From positions 82,784 to 146,783 of the forward strand of contig JADKCG010000004.1 in assembly GCA_016714745.1 (NCBI GenBank): 64,000 bases of DNA, given 5' to 3'. This stretch comes from Elusimicrobiota bacterium. GTDB taxonomy: Bacteria > Elusimicrobiota > Elusimicrobia > FEN-1173. A model generated the notes under the pieces. It did no database searches and was not told where the DNA came from. It was given only the letters and a program-made list of their open reading frames with translations. A program made the translations under genes and the position numbers. Positions 10,168 through 19,350 of the stretch are shown piece by piece; position 1 is the first letter of the stretch; each line of letters begins with the position of its first letter.

Positions 10168-10878
10168 ATGTTCCGTGAGGGGATATCGCGATGTTATTGG
10201 AGATTGATGGGGGGGGTGCATTCAGTTCTCGGTACTCGCCTGTATGAAAAAAAATGGCAAGCCCAGGCTAAAACCATCGATGTCGTGATGGCGGATTCCG
10301 ACCATCCCCATCGACGGTGGTTGTTCGATAAATTCACTTTATTTTCCCCCCTTTCATCGATCTTGGAAATTGGCTGCGGCGATGGGGTCAACGTCGAAAT
10401 CCTCGCAAAAAAAAATGGGGGGCTGAATGTTGTCGGGTTGGATATTTCACCAGATTTGGTCAATGCCGGGAATCACCGTTTGTCTTGCCAGGGGCTGGAT
10501 CAGGCGCATCTTGTTTCGGGGAAGGCTGATGACCTTTCGCTGTTTGGCGATAAAAGTTTCGACCTTGTTTTTACCGATGCCGTTTTGCTCTATATAGGGC
10601 CGGACAAGATAAGAAAAGTGATCTCGGAAATGAAAAGGGTCGCTCGAAAAGCGATCGTTCTCCTGGAGTTGCATAGTCCATCGTTGGAGCAAAAATCCCT
10701 TTCATTGGGAGTTCATGTGCGCGATGGGTGGATAAGAGATTACGAAAAGCTCCTTAAACTTTATTTTCAGAAAGATTCCATCACCTTGACGAAAATCCCG
10801 CGGGATGTCTGGTCCACGGGCCGGTGGTCGGCGTATGGGCATTTGATGACGGTGTCGTGCGGTGATTTGGTTTCATGA
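10168..10878 (+). CDS. Class I SAM-dependent methyltransferase
   Basis: 236 residues. Motif I is LEIGCGDGVNVEIL (about residues 68-81), followed by VVGLDISPDLV, and a motif IV region FDLVFTDAVLLYIGPDKI with the characteristic methyltransferase 11 spacing. I prefer ATG 10168 to the upstream TTG 10117. The stop overlaps the start of the next gene (ATGA at 10875), implying translational coupling with a glycosyltransferase. The substrate is not known. Confidence 0.8.
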   Translation: MFREGISRCYWRLMGGVHSVLGTRLYEKKWQAQAKTIDVVMADSDHPHRRWLFDKFTLFSPLSSILEIGCGDGVNVEILAKKNGGLNVVGLDISPDLVNAGNHRLSCQGLDQAHLVSGKADDLSLFGDKSFDLVFTDAVLLYIGPDKIRKVISEMKRVARKAIVLLELHSPSLEQKSLSLGVHVRDGWIRDYEKLLKLYFQKDSITLTKIPRDVWSTGRWSAYGHLMTVSCGDLVS

Positions 10879-12140
10879 GAAACGTATTGATTATCGCCAA
10901 TCTATTGCATGCGTCTCCACGAATTCCAGGATTGGCAAAGTATCTTCCGGAATTCGGGTGGAAGCCCATCGTTATTTCAGGCAGTGCGGCCGAAGGAACA
11001 TTTGGGAGGGAATTTGACGTTGTCCTAACACAATTCCCCAATGTAATTGACCTTTGGAAGAAAAGGTTGCACCTAGACCCCGACAAGGGGTTTCAGGGGC
11101 AGGTCGGGATTCCTCTTGCCGTTCGAGAAAAGCCTGGCTCCATCACGACCCGGATTGTGAATGGGGCCAAGACCTTTTTGGCTTACCCGGATGAGCACAA
11201 AGGATGGAAACGCTTTGCCATTGAGGCAGCCGATGAGGTATTTGAAAGAGAAAAAGTGGAGGCTATTATCAGTAGCTCGTCACCCTTCACCGCCCATTCC
11301 ATCGCACGTTGTTTAAAGGTCAAGCATAAGGTGCGTTGGTTGGCCGATCTCCGGGACCTTTGGAGTCAAAATCATAATTACTACTACGGGAAGATTCGAA
11401 AAGAAATCGACAAATGGTTTGAATTGGAGGGTCTAAAAAAAGCCGACGCGCTCATTACAGTATCCCCGCTCTGGGCGGAGCAATTGAGAGAATTGCATAG
11501 AAGAGACTTCGTTCATTCGATCACCAATGGTTTTGACCCCGAACAGGTCAATAAGGGGGTTGAAATAACGCCCCAATTCACAGTCACCTACACAGGGTGC
11601 GTTTATGAAGGAAAGCAAGATTTTAATATTTTCTTTTCGGCGGTCCGTGAATTGATCTCCGATGGGGAAATTAAGCCCGAAGATTTGCGTATTCGTTTCT
11701 ACGGGCCTCCGAGTGAAATTGTGGACCGCGAGATCAGGCGATTTGAAATTCAGCAGTTAGTTAGGCAATATGGGCCCATTGATCGGGTCGATGCTTTTAA
11801 TAGACAAAGAGAGTCTCAGTTATTATTGATATTCTATTGGAATGATCCCCTTATAAAGGGATGGTATCCGCTAAAATCCTTCGAATATTTGGCGGCTCAG
11901 CGACCCATCATTGTAGTGGGTGGATCGGGGGGGGATGTTGTCGAAAAGCTAATAAATGAAACCAACGCGGGAAAATGTTGTAGGACGAAAGGGGATGTGA
12001 AAGAGGCTCTTCGGACCGCTTACCTGGAATTTAAACGAAATGGCAAAGTGCCCTATGAAGGGAATCGAGACAGAATTGACAAGTATAGCTATCGGGAAAT
12101 GGCGAGAAATTTTTCAAAGATTTTGGATCAGATGACATGA
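10875..12140 (+). CDS. Glycosyltransferase (GT-B, GT4-like)
   Basis: 421 residues. It opens with VLIIANLLHASPRIPGLAKY, the N-terminal strand and first loop seen in one group of GT-B glycosyltransferases of polysaccharide loci, has WLADLRDLWSQNHNY near residue 155 and TVTYTGCVYEGKQDF near 238, and a C-terminal donor domain with KSFEYLAAQRPIIVVGG. It is expected to add one sugar to the lipid-linked intermediate. Coupled by an ATGA overlap to the methyltransferase before it. Confidence 0.75.
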   Translation: MRNVLIIANLLHASPRIPGLAKYLPEFGWKPIVISGSAAEGTFGREFDVVLTQFPNVIDLWKKRLHLDPDKGFQGQVGIPLAVREKPGSITTRIVNGAKTFLAYPDEHKGWKRFAIEAADEVFEREKVEAIISSSSPFTAHSIARCLKVKHKVRWLADLRDLWSQNHNYYYGKIRKEIDKWFELEGLKKADALITVSPLWAEQLRELHRRDFVHSITNGFDPEQVNKGVEITPQFTVTYTGCVYEGKQDFNIFFSAVRELISDGEIKPEDLRIRFYGPPSEIVDREIRRFEIQQLVRQYGPIDRVDAFNRQRESQLLLIFYWNDPLIKGWYPLKSFEYLAAQRPIIVVGGSGGDVVEKLINETNAGKCCRTKGDVKEALRTAYLEFKRNGKVPYEGNRDRIDKYSYREMARNFSKILDQMT

Positions 12141-12150
12141 TTAAGTGAAG

Positions 12151-13290
12151 ATGCAATTCCGTAAATTATCGGACCAACGGGTGTCTCCGATGAAAGATAA
12201 GAACAGTGATTACGAAGCTTCGCGCGGAGGGGATGGAATCTCTATGCCCATAGATGAAATATCCTCGGGGGGAGCTCTGCGCATTCTGTTCGTGGTCCCC
12301 TCACGTCGGGGGGGGTGTGTGATGAGTTTCGCTTATGACGAAATTGAATCTCTGGTCGCGACGGGGATTGAATCGGATATCTTTGTGCTGGAAACCCGAC
12401 TTTCAGTGGGGCGCCTTTGGTCTCAGTGCAGGGACCTCCGCCGTCGCGTTCGGGAATTTCGTCCGGATCTTGTTCATGTTCATTTTGGCACGCTGGTCGC
12501 GTTTCTGACAGCGATGGTGTGTGCGGTCCCTTTCGTCGTGACCTTTCGGGGGAGCGACTTGAATCCCTCTTGGACCGACGGGGTTATTCGGAACCTGATT
12601 CAAAAAATGTTGTCCCATGTCACGGCGTTCCGGGCGGCGGAAATTATTTGCGTGAGTGAGCAACTCAAAAGTCGATTATGGTGGTGCGCCAAAAAAGTTT
12701 CGGTGATCCCGTCCGGGGTCAATATCGATCGATTTCAACCCGCTCCGCAAAGCATGGCGCGGAAACAAGTGGGATGGCCTTTGGACGGGCGGGTGGTGAT
12801 TTTTAATGCGGGATTTTCTCCCCGCTTGAAGCGTTTGGATCTCGCTGAAAAATCGGTCGAACTTCTTCGCCGTTGGGATCCTTCTGTTCGATTGGAGGTG
12901 TTGCGCGGCAAAGTTCCCCATGAGGCGATGCCTCACTACATGAACGCCGCGGATTGTTTACTCTTGACCAGTGACTTTGAGGGATCGCCCACCGTGATTA
13001 AAGAAGCGTTGGCCTGTGGACTGCCCATCGTGAGCGTGGACGTGGGGGACGTTCGAGAGCGGCTGGAGGGGGTGACTCCCTCCCAGGTCGTCGGGCGGGA
13101 CCCGGCAGAAATTTCTCGGGTTTTGGAATCGGTGTTGTCGTTGGGTGTTCGGTCCAACGGGCCTTTGATCGTAGCGGATTTATCCGACAAAAAAATAGCA
13201 TGGAAAATTCGGTCAGTATATGAGAGAATTATCCCTTCCAATCCATTATCAGGTCAAAAAATCGGCCAAAGGGAGGGTTTTCAGAGGTGA
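12151..13290 (+). CDS. GT4-family glycosyltransferase
   Basis: GT-B enzyme of about 379 residues. Key segments are RPDLVHVHFGTLVAFL (acceptor domain), VVTFRGSDLNPSW, VSVIPSGVNIDRFQP (start of the donor domain), and SDFEGSPTVIKEALACGLPI with the E-x7-E type donor site. The first ~45 residues are not conserved in character, so the start is uncertain (GTG 12145, ATG 12151 and ATG 12190 are all possible and none has a strong ribosome binding site). The end overlaps the following oxidoreductase gene by 4 bp. Confidence 0.8.
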   Translation: MQFRKLSDQRVSPMKDKNSDYEASRGGDGISMPIDEISSGGALRILFVVPSRRGGCVMSFAYDEIESLVATGIESDIFVLETRLSVGRLWSQCRDLRRRVREFRPDLVHVHFGTLVAFLTAMVCAVPFVVTFRGSDLNPSWTDGVIRNLIQKMLSHVTAFRAAEIICVSEQLKSRLWWCAKKVSVIPSGVNIDRFQPAPQSMARKQVGWPLDGRVVIFNAGFSPRLKRLDLAEKSVELLRRWDPSVRLEVLRGKVPHEAMPHYMNAADCLLLTSDFEGSPTVIKEALACGLPIVSVDVGDVRERLEGVTPSQVVGRDPAEISRVLESVLSLGVRSNGPLIVADLSDKKIAWKIRSVYERIIPSNPLSGQKIGQREGFQR

Positions 13291-14366
13291 ACGATTTGTC
13301 TCCTTTACGCTTTGTCCTCATCGGATGTAGCAAAGTCGCCCGCAAACACGCGGTGGCGTTGGGGCGTATTGCGGATGCGCGCCTGGTGGGGGTGTCCGAC
13401 ATCAACCCGGAACGCGCCGAATCGTTTGGGCGCGAATACGGCGTTCCCCATTTCACCGATAAATCCCGCCTTTTTGAGTCTGTTGCCTGTGACGCGGTCA
13501 TCATCAGCACTCCGTCGGGGGACCATGCGATCCGAGCCTTGGATATGGTCCAGCACGGCAAACACATCATCGTTGAAAAACCCATGGCCCTGCGTCTGGA
13601 AGATGCCGACGCTGTTATTCGCGCGTGCGATGAGGCGGGGGTGAAACTCTTTGTCGTTAAACAGAATCGTTACAACCGTCCCATCCAGGCTATGCGAAAG
13701 GCTTTGGATGAGGGGCGATTTGGAAAATTGGTCTTGGGGTCCGTTCGGGTTTTTTGGTGCCGACCTCAGGAATACTACACGGAAGCTCCTTGGCGCGGGA
13801 CCTGGGCTTTGGACGGCGGTGTTCTCACCAATCAGGCGAGCCATCACATCGATATGTTGGAATGGTTTATGGGGGACGTGGAGAGCGTGAGCGCCATGTG
13901 CGCCACCCGCTTGGTGAAAATTGAAACGGAGGACGTGGGGGTAGCGACTTTGCGTTTTAAGAACGGCGCTCTTGGCGTCATTGAAGCCACCACGGCCACC
14001 CGTCCCAAGGATTTGGAAGGGTCCATCACAATTTTAGGGGAAAAAGGGACGGTGCAGGTGGGGGGTTTTGCCATGGACAAATTGGTCACGTGGTCTTTCG
14101 CAGAACCGCGTCCGGAGGATGCCCAGCTTTTGCAAACCCACTCTGAAAATCCGAAAGATTTTGCTTGGAATCACGAGGAGTATCTTCGCGGCGTGATCGC
14201 CTCGATTCGCACGGGTCAAAAGGCTTTGGTGGACGGGTTGGAGGGGTGCAAGTCCTTAGAACTGATCAACGCGCTTTATGAATCGGCGGAGACCGGTCGG
14301 GAAGTGGCTCTTCGGTTCCGACCGAAAGTGTGTCGGTTGGGAATGACGAGTGTCGGACACAGCTAA
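13287..14366 (+). CDS. Gfo/Idh/MocA-type oxidoreductase, WbpB/WlbA-like
   Basis: 359 residues: N-terminal NAD-binding Rossmann fold (FVLIGCSKVARKHAVAL), the family motif EKPMALRLEDAD with its catalytic Lys near residue 94, and the C-terminal domain with NQASHHIDMLEWF. In Pseudomonas and Bordetella, WbpB/WlbA oxidises C3 of UDP-GlcNAc-uronic acid. The next two genes match the following two steps (aminotransferase and N-acetyltransferase), so a role in making a 2,3-diacetamido-2,3-dideoxy-uronic acid is a good inference. The 17-bp overlap with the next gene supports an operon. Confidence 0.8.
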   Translation: MNDLSPLRFVLIGCSKVARKHAVALGRIADARLVGVSDINPERAESFGREYGVPHFTDKSRLFESVACDAVIISTPSGDHAIRALDMVQHGKHIIVEKPMALRLEDADAVIRACDEAGVKLFVVKQNRYNRPIQAMRKALDEGRFGKLVLGSVRVFWCRPQEYYTEAPWRGTWALDGGVLTNQASHHIDMLEWFMGDVESVSAMCATRLVKIETEDVGVATLRFKNGALGVIEATTATRPKDLEGSITILGEKGTVQVGGFAMDKLVTWSFAEPRPEDAQLLQTHSENPKDFAWNHEEYLRGVIASIRTGQKALVDGLEGCKSLELINALYESAETGREVALRFRPKVCRLGMTSVGHS

Positions 14367-14955
14367 AATCTACCCGGGCGTTCAGTTGGGGGAGGGGGCG
14401 GATGTGGCTCCTTTTGTCCTCCTCGGGGTTCCACCGCGCGGGCACAAAGAGGGAGATTTATCGACGGTGATTGGGGTCGGGGCCACGATCCGTAGCCATA
14501 CTGTCATCTATGCGGGAAATCGTATCGGTCGCGGTTTTCAGACGGGGCATGGAACAATGATCCGGGAATCAAACGACATCGGCGATGATGTGAGCATTGG
14601 AAGCGGGACGGTGATTGAGCATCACGTGACCATTGGCCGCGGCGTCCGTGTTCATTCAGGCGCGTTCATCCCGGAATACTCCACTCTGGAGGAAGGGTGT
14701 TGGATCGGGCCATGTGTGGTTCTGACGAACGCCAAATACCCCTGCTCGCCTGAGGTTAAAAATAATTTGAAAGGGCCAACCATTCGGCGTGGCGCCAAAA
14801 TCGGCGCTAACAGCACTCTTTTGCCGGGAGTGGAAGTGGGTGCCGGGGCTTTGGTTGGAGCGGGAAGTGTGGTCGTCCGTGATGTGGCGCCTCACACCGT
14901 TGTGGCAGGAAGTCCAGCCCGCTTTATAAAAAACATTTCCGATCTTCCCTATTAG
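14350..14955 (+). CDS. Left-handed beta-helix N-acetyltransferase, WbpD/WlbB-like
   Basis: 201 residues made of hexapeptide repeats (for example IGDDVSIGSGTVIEHHVTIG) that form a left-handed beta-helix; such enzymes act as trimers with acetyl-CoA. The tail VVAGSPARFIKNI is typical of sugar O/N-acetyltransferases. Lying between WbpB-like and WbpE-like genes, it most likely acetylates the 3-amino group of a UDP-amino-uronic acid. The start is GTG 14350, overlapping the oxidoreductase. Confidence 0.8.
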   Translation: MSDTAKIYPGVQLGEGADVAPFVLLGVPPRGHKEGDLSTVIGVGATIRSHTVIYAGNRIGRGFQTGHGTMIRESNDIGDDVSIGSGTVIEHHVTIGRGVRVHSGAFIPEYSTLEEGCWIGPCVVLTNAKYPCSPEVKNNLKGPTIRRGAKIGANSTLLPGVEVGAGALVGAGSVVVRDVAPHTVVAGSPARFIKNISDLPY

Positions 14956-14964
14956 GAGCAAAAC

Positions 14965-16074
14965 ATGAAGGTTCCTTTCGTCGATTTGCAGGCGCAATAT
15001 GTCTCTCTTTCTTCTGCCATGGAGGGCGCAATCGCTGACGTCATCCAGAAGAACGCCTTTATCGGCGGCCCATACCTCAAAGAATTCGAGAAAAGTTTCG
15101 CCGTTTTTTGCGGCGTCCCTCACGCGGTGGGCGTGAGCAACGGGACAGATGCCCTACGTTTGGCCCTGCTGGGGTGCGGCGTTGGCCCCGGGGATGAAGT
15201 GATAACGACTCCCAACACATTTATCGCCACGGCCGAGGCCATCGCTATGATTGGCGCCCAGGTTCGGTTCATTGACGTGGATCCAGAGACGGGGAATATG
15301 GACCCAAAAAATTTAAAGGGAGCCCTGACTCCACGCACTCGGGCGATTGTCCCAGTGCATTTGTATGGCCGTCCAGCCGACATGTCCGCGATCTGCCAAT
15401 TTGCTCAAACCCACCATTTGAAAGTTGTTTCGGACGCGGCGCAGGCCCATGGGGCTCTTTTCCAAGGGAAGCCCATCGGCCAATGGGGGGATGCGGCCAG
15501 TTTCAGTTTTTATCCGGGGAAAAATTTGGGCGCCTACGGGGACGCCGGGGCTGTCGTCACAAATTCACCGGAGGTGGCCGCCCAGGTGGCCTTGCTTCGG
15601 GATCATGGGCGAACGCAAAAATACGAACACAAAATTCTTGGTTTCAATTGCCGGATGGACGGTTTGCAGGCCGCGGTGCTATCGGTTAAACTTCCCCATT
15701 TGGCTGAATGGACACGCCAGCGGCAATCCCATGCCAAACGGTATGAAGACCTTTTGGCTTCCACGGCGGGAATTCGGTTGGTGAAAAATCGGGCCGGGGC
15801 GGAGTCTGTGGCCCATCTCTACACCATTTTATGCGATGACCGGGAAGCCCTTCGTTCCCATTTAACGTCCCGCGGGATTGAAACGGGACTCCATTATCCG
15901 ATCCCTTTGCACCTTCAACCCGCGCTTTCTTCCATGGGGTTTAAACCCGGGGATTTCCCGGTGGCCGAAGCGTGGGCGCAGAACGTTTTGTCTCTTCCGC
16001 TTTTTCCCGAACTGACCGAAGAACAATTGGTTTACGTGGCGGCCGCCCTGAATGAGCGCGTTCGGGTGTGTTAG
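14965..16074 (+). CDS. DegT/DnrJ/EryC1/StrS aminotransferase, WbpE/WlbC-like
   Basis: 369 residues, fold type I PLP enzyme of the sugar aminotransferase family. Visible landmarks: VGVSNGTDALRLAL, GDEVITTPNTFIATAEAI, VSDAAQAHGALF and FSFYPGKNLGAYGDAGAVVT, whose Lys (about residue 184) binds PLP. With the two genes before it, it completes the C3 oxidation, amination and acetylation set for a 2,3-diacetamido sugar. AGGAGC precedes ATG 14965. The UDP-GlcNAc 6-dehydrogenase needed first (WbpA type) is not in the window. Confidence 0.85.
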   Translation: MKVPFVDLQAQYVSLSSAMEGAIADVIQKNAFIGGPYLKEFEKSFAVFCGVPHAVGVSNGTDALRLALLGCGVGPGDEVITTPNTFIATAEAIAMIGAQVRFIDVDPETGNMDPKNLKGALTPRTRAIVPVHLYGRPADMSAICQFAQTHHLKVVSDAAQAHGALFQGKPIGQWGDAASFSFYPGKNLGAYGDAGAVVTNSPEVAAQVALLRDHGRTQKYEHKILGFNCRMDGLQAAVLSVKLPHLAEWTRQRQSHAKRYEDLLASTAGIRLVKNRAGAESVAHLYTILCDDREALRSHLTSRGIETGLHYPIPLHLQPALSSMGFKPGDFPVAEAWAQNVLSLPLFPELTEEQLVYVAAALNERVRVC

Positions 16075-17789
16075 GCGACACGCCCCTTCCTTCCCTAGCC
16101 TCTGACCCAATGGATCGTGCGAAGGGCCTCCCCCAGAATCCTCGGGACTGGCCTCTTGTTTCCGTCGTTATTGGATGTCGGAATGAAGAGGGTTTTATTC
16201 GGGAGTGTTTGGATTCGATTCGCGATAACGGGTACCCGGCGGATCGGTTGGATGTGCTCGTCATGGAAGGCAACAGCACTGATCGATCCCCTTCCATTCT
16301 TAAAGAATACTCGGAACGCCATCCCTTTGTGCGCGTCATCCCTAACCCGGCCCGAATCACACCCGTGGCTTTTAATATTGGGGTGAGGGAGTCCCGTGGG
16401 GATTACATCATGCTGATGAGCGCCCATGCCACCTACGAAAAAGGCGCCATTCAACGCTGTGTGGACCTGGCCCTTTCCACGGGGGCGGAGAACGTGGGCG
16501 GTGTGTGGAAAATTCACACCCGGCGCGACGGAGTGGTGGCCCAGGCGATCGCGTGCGTTTTGTCCCATCCTTTTGGCGTCGGGGGGGCGAGCTACCGAAC
16601 TGAGACCGGCGGGCGTCCGCGATGGGCCGACACCGCCGCTTACGGATGTTACCGCAAAGACGTTTTTCGTCGGATCGGTTTGTTCAATGAAAAGCTGGTT
16701 CACAGCCAAGACATGGAATTTAATTTAAGGTTGAAGAAGGCGGGCGGACGCACTCTCCTGGTTCCCGATGTGGTGATCCACTACTCCACGCGTTCCGATT
16801 TTCGATCGTTCATGAAACACAATTTTCGAAACGGGGTTTGGGTCATTCTTCCTTTTGCCTTAAGTCCGATCGTCCCTGTTTCGTTCCGTCACCTGGTTCC
16901 GCTCGGATTTGTCGCAGGCGTGTGTTTCTTGGGAGCGGCCTCGTTTTTTTCGGTTTCGGCGCGGGGCCTCCTGGCGGGAATCGGGGTGCTCTACGCGGTG
17001 ACGGATTTCGCCGCGGCCGCCGCCCTCTCTTGGCGTGAGAAAAAAACTCTTTTATTTCCAATACTGGTCTGTCTCTTTCCGAGTCTCCACGTGACCTATG
17101 GGGTGGGAAGTGTGGTGGGGATTTTTCGGCTCGCCTTTCAACCGTTGGCCTGGCGGAGGCTTTTCGCCGTTTGGGGCGATGGGGTCAAAAGAGGTTTGGA
17201 TGTGGTTTTGTCGTTCGCCGCATTGATCGTGCTGAGCCCCGTTATGTTGGTGTCGGCCGGTTTGGTCCGTTGGACTTCAAAAGGCCCGGCCCTCTACCGT
17301 GGCGTGCGGGTGGGCCGTTATGGAAAGCTCTTTAAGATGCTAAAATTCAGAACCATGGTGGTGGATGCCGAGGCTCGGGGGGGGCCCTCCACCGCGGCAG
17401 ACGACCCGCGGATTGTTCCGCTGGGGGCCTTTCTGCGGCGTTGGAAACTGGATGAACTTCCCCAGTTGTTGAATGTGTTGGGCGGGCAAATGAGCATTGT
17501 GGGGCCCCGCCCACAGGTGGTGGACGATGTGGAACGTTATTCGAACGAAGAGCGAGCGCTTTTAGAGGTCCGGCCGGGACTGACGGACTTGGCTTCCATC
17601 CGTTTTCACAACGAGGGTGAAATCTTGAAGGGCCATCCCGACCCGGACAAGGCCTATGATACGCTGATTCGAGATGAAAAAATTAAACTTGGTTTGCGTT
17701 ATGTTCGAGAACGTTCGTTGTGGTTGGATGTGAAGATTATTCTTTTGACTCTAAGGCCCCTACTGGGGCTGTCCGCGAGGATCCCATGA
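16068..17789 (+). CDS. Fusion: GT2 glycosyltransferase + initiating phosphoglycosyl transferase
   Basis: 573 residues with two enzymes in one chain. Residues ~28-270 are a GT-A/GT2 domain: VSVVIGCRNEEGFIRECLDS, then NPARITPVAFNIGVRES, then an acidic SQDMEFNLRLKKAGG. Residues ~270-360 hold membrane segments. Residues ~373-570 are a monotopic PGT (WcaJ/PglC family): KRGLDVVLSFAALIVLSP, then LKFRTM, the catalytic Asp-Glu in KLDELPQLLNVLGG (about 459-472) and SIVGPRPQ. The PGT part transfers a phospho-sugar to undecaprenyl phosphate, the GT2 part could add the next sugar. Start GTG 16068 or ATG 16110. Confidence 0.85.
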   Translation: MLGDTPLPSLASDPMDRAKGLPQNPRDWPLVSVVIGCRNEEGFIRECLDSIRDNGYPADRLDVLVMEGNSTDRSPSILKEYSERHPFVRVIPNPARITPVAFNIGVRESRGDYIMLMSAHATYEKGAIQRCVDLALSTGAENVGGVWKIHTRRDGVVAQAIACVLSHPFGVGGASYRTETGGRPRWADTAAYGCYRKDVFRRIGLFNEKLVHSQDMEFNLRLKKAGGRTLLVPDVVIHYSTRSDFRSFMKHNFRNGVWVILPFALSPIVPVSFRHLVPLGFVAGVCFLGAASFFSVSARGLLAGIGVLYAVTDFAAAAALSWREKKTLLFPILVCLFPSLHVTYGVGSVVGIFRLAFQPLAWRRLFAVWGDGVKRGLDVVLSFAALIVLSPVMLVSAGLVRWTSKGPALYRGVRVGRYGKLFKMLKFRTMVVDAEARGGPSTAADDPRIVPLGAFLRRWKLDELPQLLNVLGGQMSIVGPRPQVVDDVERYSNEERALLEVRPGLTDLASIRFHNEGEILKGHPDPDKAYDTLIRDEKIKLGLRYVRERSLWLDVKIILLTLRPLLGLSARIP

Positions 17790-18520
17790 AACCCCTGAAA
17801 ACAAAAGTTGAGGCCATGGCTGGCAAACGCATCGCCGAGGTGTTCCAATCGTCAAACGTTCCGTTGGATATGAAATTGGAAACGTTCCCCATTTATGCCC
17901 GTCGAAAAACGGTCACGCGATTTTTAGCGCTCTATGAAATTTTCAAATTGGTTTCCGAAGTCAAAGGCTCGGTGGTGGAGTGCGGGGTGAACCGGGGGTT
18001 CGGCCTCATGTCATGGTCTTTGTTCAGCGCGGTTCTTGAACCGGCCAATTTGATGCGGCGCATTTACGGATTTGACAGTTTTGAAGGGTTTCCTTCCGTG
18101 GCCCAAAAAGACAAAAACCCGTTTCTGACGGCCCAGCGGGGAGGCCTTCGAGCCGATAGCTTTGAGGAGTTGCGCCGTTTAATCGGGGTGTATGACACGG
18201 ATCGGTTTCTGGGGCACGTGGACAAAGTCCATTTGATCAAGGGGGATGCGACCCAAACCATCCCCGCTTTCATTGAAAAAAATCGCCACCTGGTGGTCAG
18301 CCTGTTGTTTATGGATTTCGATTTGTATGAACCGACGAAAGTGGCTCTCGAACATTTCGTCCCACGAATGCCCCGAGGCTCGGTCTTGGCCTTCGACGAG
18401 CTGGATAATAAAATTTGGCCCGGTGAAACCGAAGCCGTTTTGGATACGTTGGGAATGGGGAAGTTGCGCGTTCGCCGGCTCCCGTGGGATCCTTACATCG
18501 GGTATGTGGTGATGGAATGA
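17786..18520 (+). CDS. TylF/MycF-like SAM O-methyltransferase
   Basis: 244 residues. The TylF/MycF family (macrolide sugar O-methyltransferases) shows as VVECGVNRGFGLMSW, YGFDSFEGFPSV, LLFMDFDLYEPTKVALEHF and AFDELDNKIWPGETEAV, the last two containing the metal-binding acidic residues of the family. Many surface polysaccharide loci use such enzymes on sugar hydroxyls. It starts at ATG 17786 inside the stop of the fusion gene (ATGA) and ends in another ATGA overlap, so it is part of the same transcript. Confidence 0.8.
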   Translation: MKPLKTKVEAMAGKRIAEVFQSSNVPLDMKLETFPIYARRKTVTRFLALYEIFKLVSEVKGSVVECGVNRGFGLMSWSLFSAVLEPANLMRRIYGFDSFEGFPSVAQKDKNPFLTAQRGGLRADSFEELRRLIGVYDTDRFLGHVDKVHLIKGDATQTIPAFIEKNRHLVVSLLFMDFDLYEPTKVALEHFVPRMPRGSVLAFDELDNKIWPGETEAVLDTLGMGKLRVRRLPWDPYIGYVVME

Positions 18521-19350
18521 CCGCCGACAGTCGAATCGATTCTTGCCAGGCGCTCGCCCGGGACATTCGCCAATCGGTGGTGAAAATGGTTCATCGGGCG
18601 CAAAGCGCCCATGTGGGAAGCTCGCTTTCCATGGCCGACCTTTTGGCCGCCCTCTACGGGGGAGGGATCATACGATTGGATCCAAAACGCTTGGACGATC
18701 CCTCACGCGATCGGTTTATCCTCAGCAAGGGCCACGCATCCGCGGGGCTGTACTCTACTCTTGCGCTCAAAGGATTTTTTCCTAAAGAGTGGTTGGACAG
18801 TTTTTATCAGAACGGGGGAAAACTTTCTGGACATGTGAGCTATCCCGGGGTACCGGGGATCGAATTTTCCTCCGGTTCGTTGGGGCACGGGTTGTCGGTT
18901 GCGTGCGGCATGGCGTTGGCCTCAAAAAAGGATGGACTGACTGGCCGCGTGTTCGCCATGTTGAGCGATGGTGAGTGCGATGAGGGGAGCATTTGGGAAG
19001 CGGCGCTCTTCGCTCCCCACCACAAGTTGGACAATTTGGTCGTTCTTTTGGACTACAACAAAATTCAGAGTCTCGGACACGTCAAGGATGTTTTGGATTT
19101 AGAGCCGCTCGGGAAAAAGTGGGAAAGTTTTGGTTGGGCGGTGCGTGAGATCGATGGGCACAACATGTCGGAAATTTTAGGGGCCCTGTCTGCCCTGCCG
19201 TTCACGACCGGTCGGCCGAGTTGTGTCGTTGCCCACACGGTCAAAGGCAAAGGGGTGAGTTTTATGGAGGACAAACTGCTTTGGCACTATCGCAACCCCA
19301 CCGCGGACGACGTGACAAAAGCCCTCGCTGAAATCGGGGGGGCCGCGTGA
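18517..19350 (+). CDS. Transketolase, N-terminal (TPP-binding) subunit
   Basis: 277 residues corresponding to the first half of transketolase: HVGSSLSMADLLAALY, ILSKGHASAGLYSTLALKG, GSLGHGLSVACGMALA and the TPP motif ending in LSDGECDEGSIWEA, followed by LDYNKIQSLGH. The second half is encoded by the next gene with a GTGA overlap. Split transketolases in polysaccharide or secondary metabolite loci usually make or use special ketoses; a housekeeping role cannot be excluded. Start ATG 18517. Confidence 0.85.
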   Translation: MTADSRIDSCQALARDIRQSVVKMVHRAQSAHVGSSLSMADLLAALYGGGIIRLDPKRLDDPSRDRFILSKGHASAGLYSTLALKGFFPKEWLDSFYQNGGKLSGHVSYPGVPGIEFSSGSLGHGLSVACGMALASKKDGLTGRVFAMLSDGECDEGSIWEAALFAPHHKLDNLVVLLDYNKIQSLGHVKDVLDLEPLGKKWESFGWAVREIDGHNMSEILGALSALPFTTGRPSCVVAHTVKGKGVSFMEDKLLWHYRNPTADDVTKALAEIGGAA

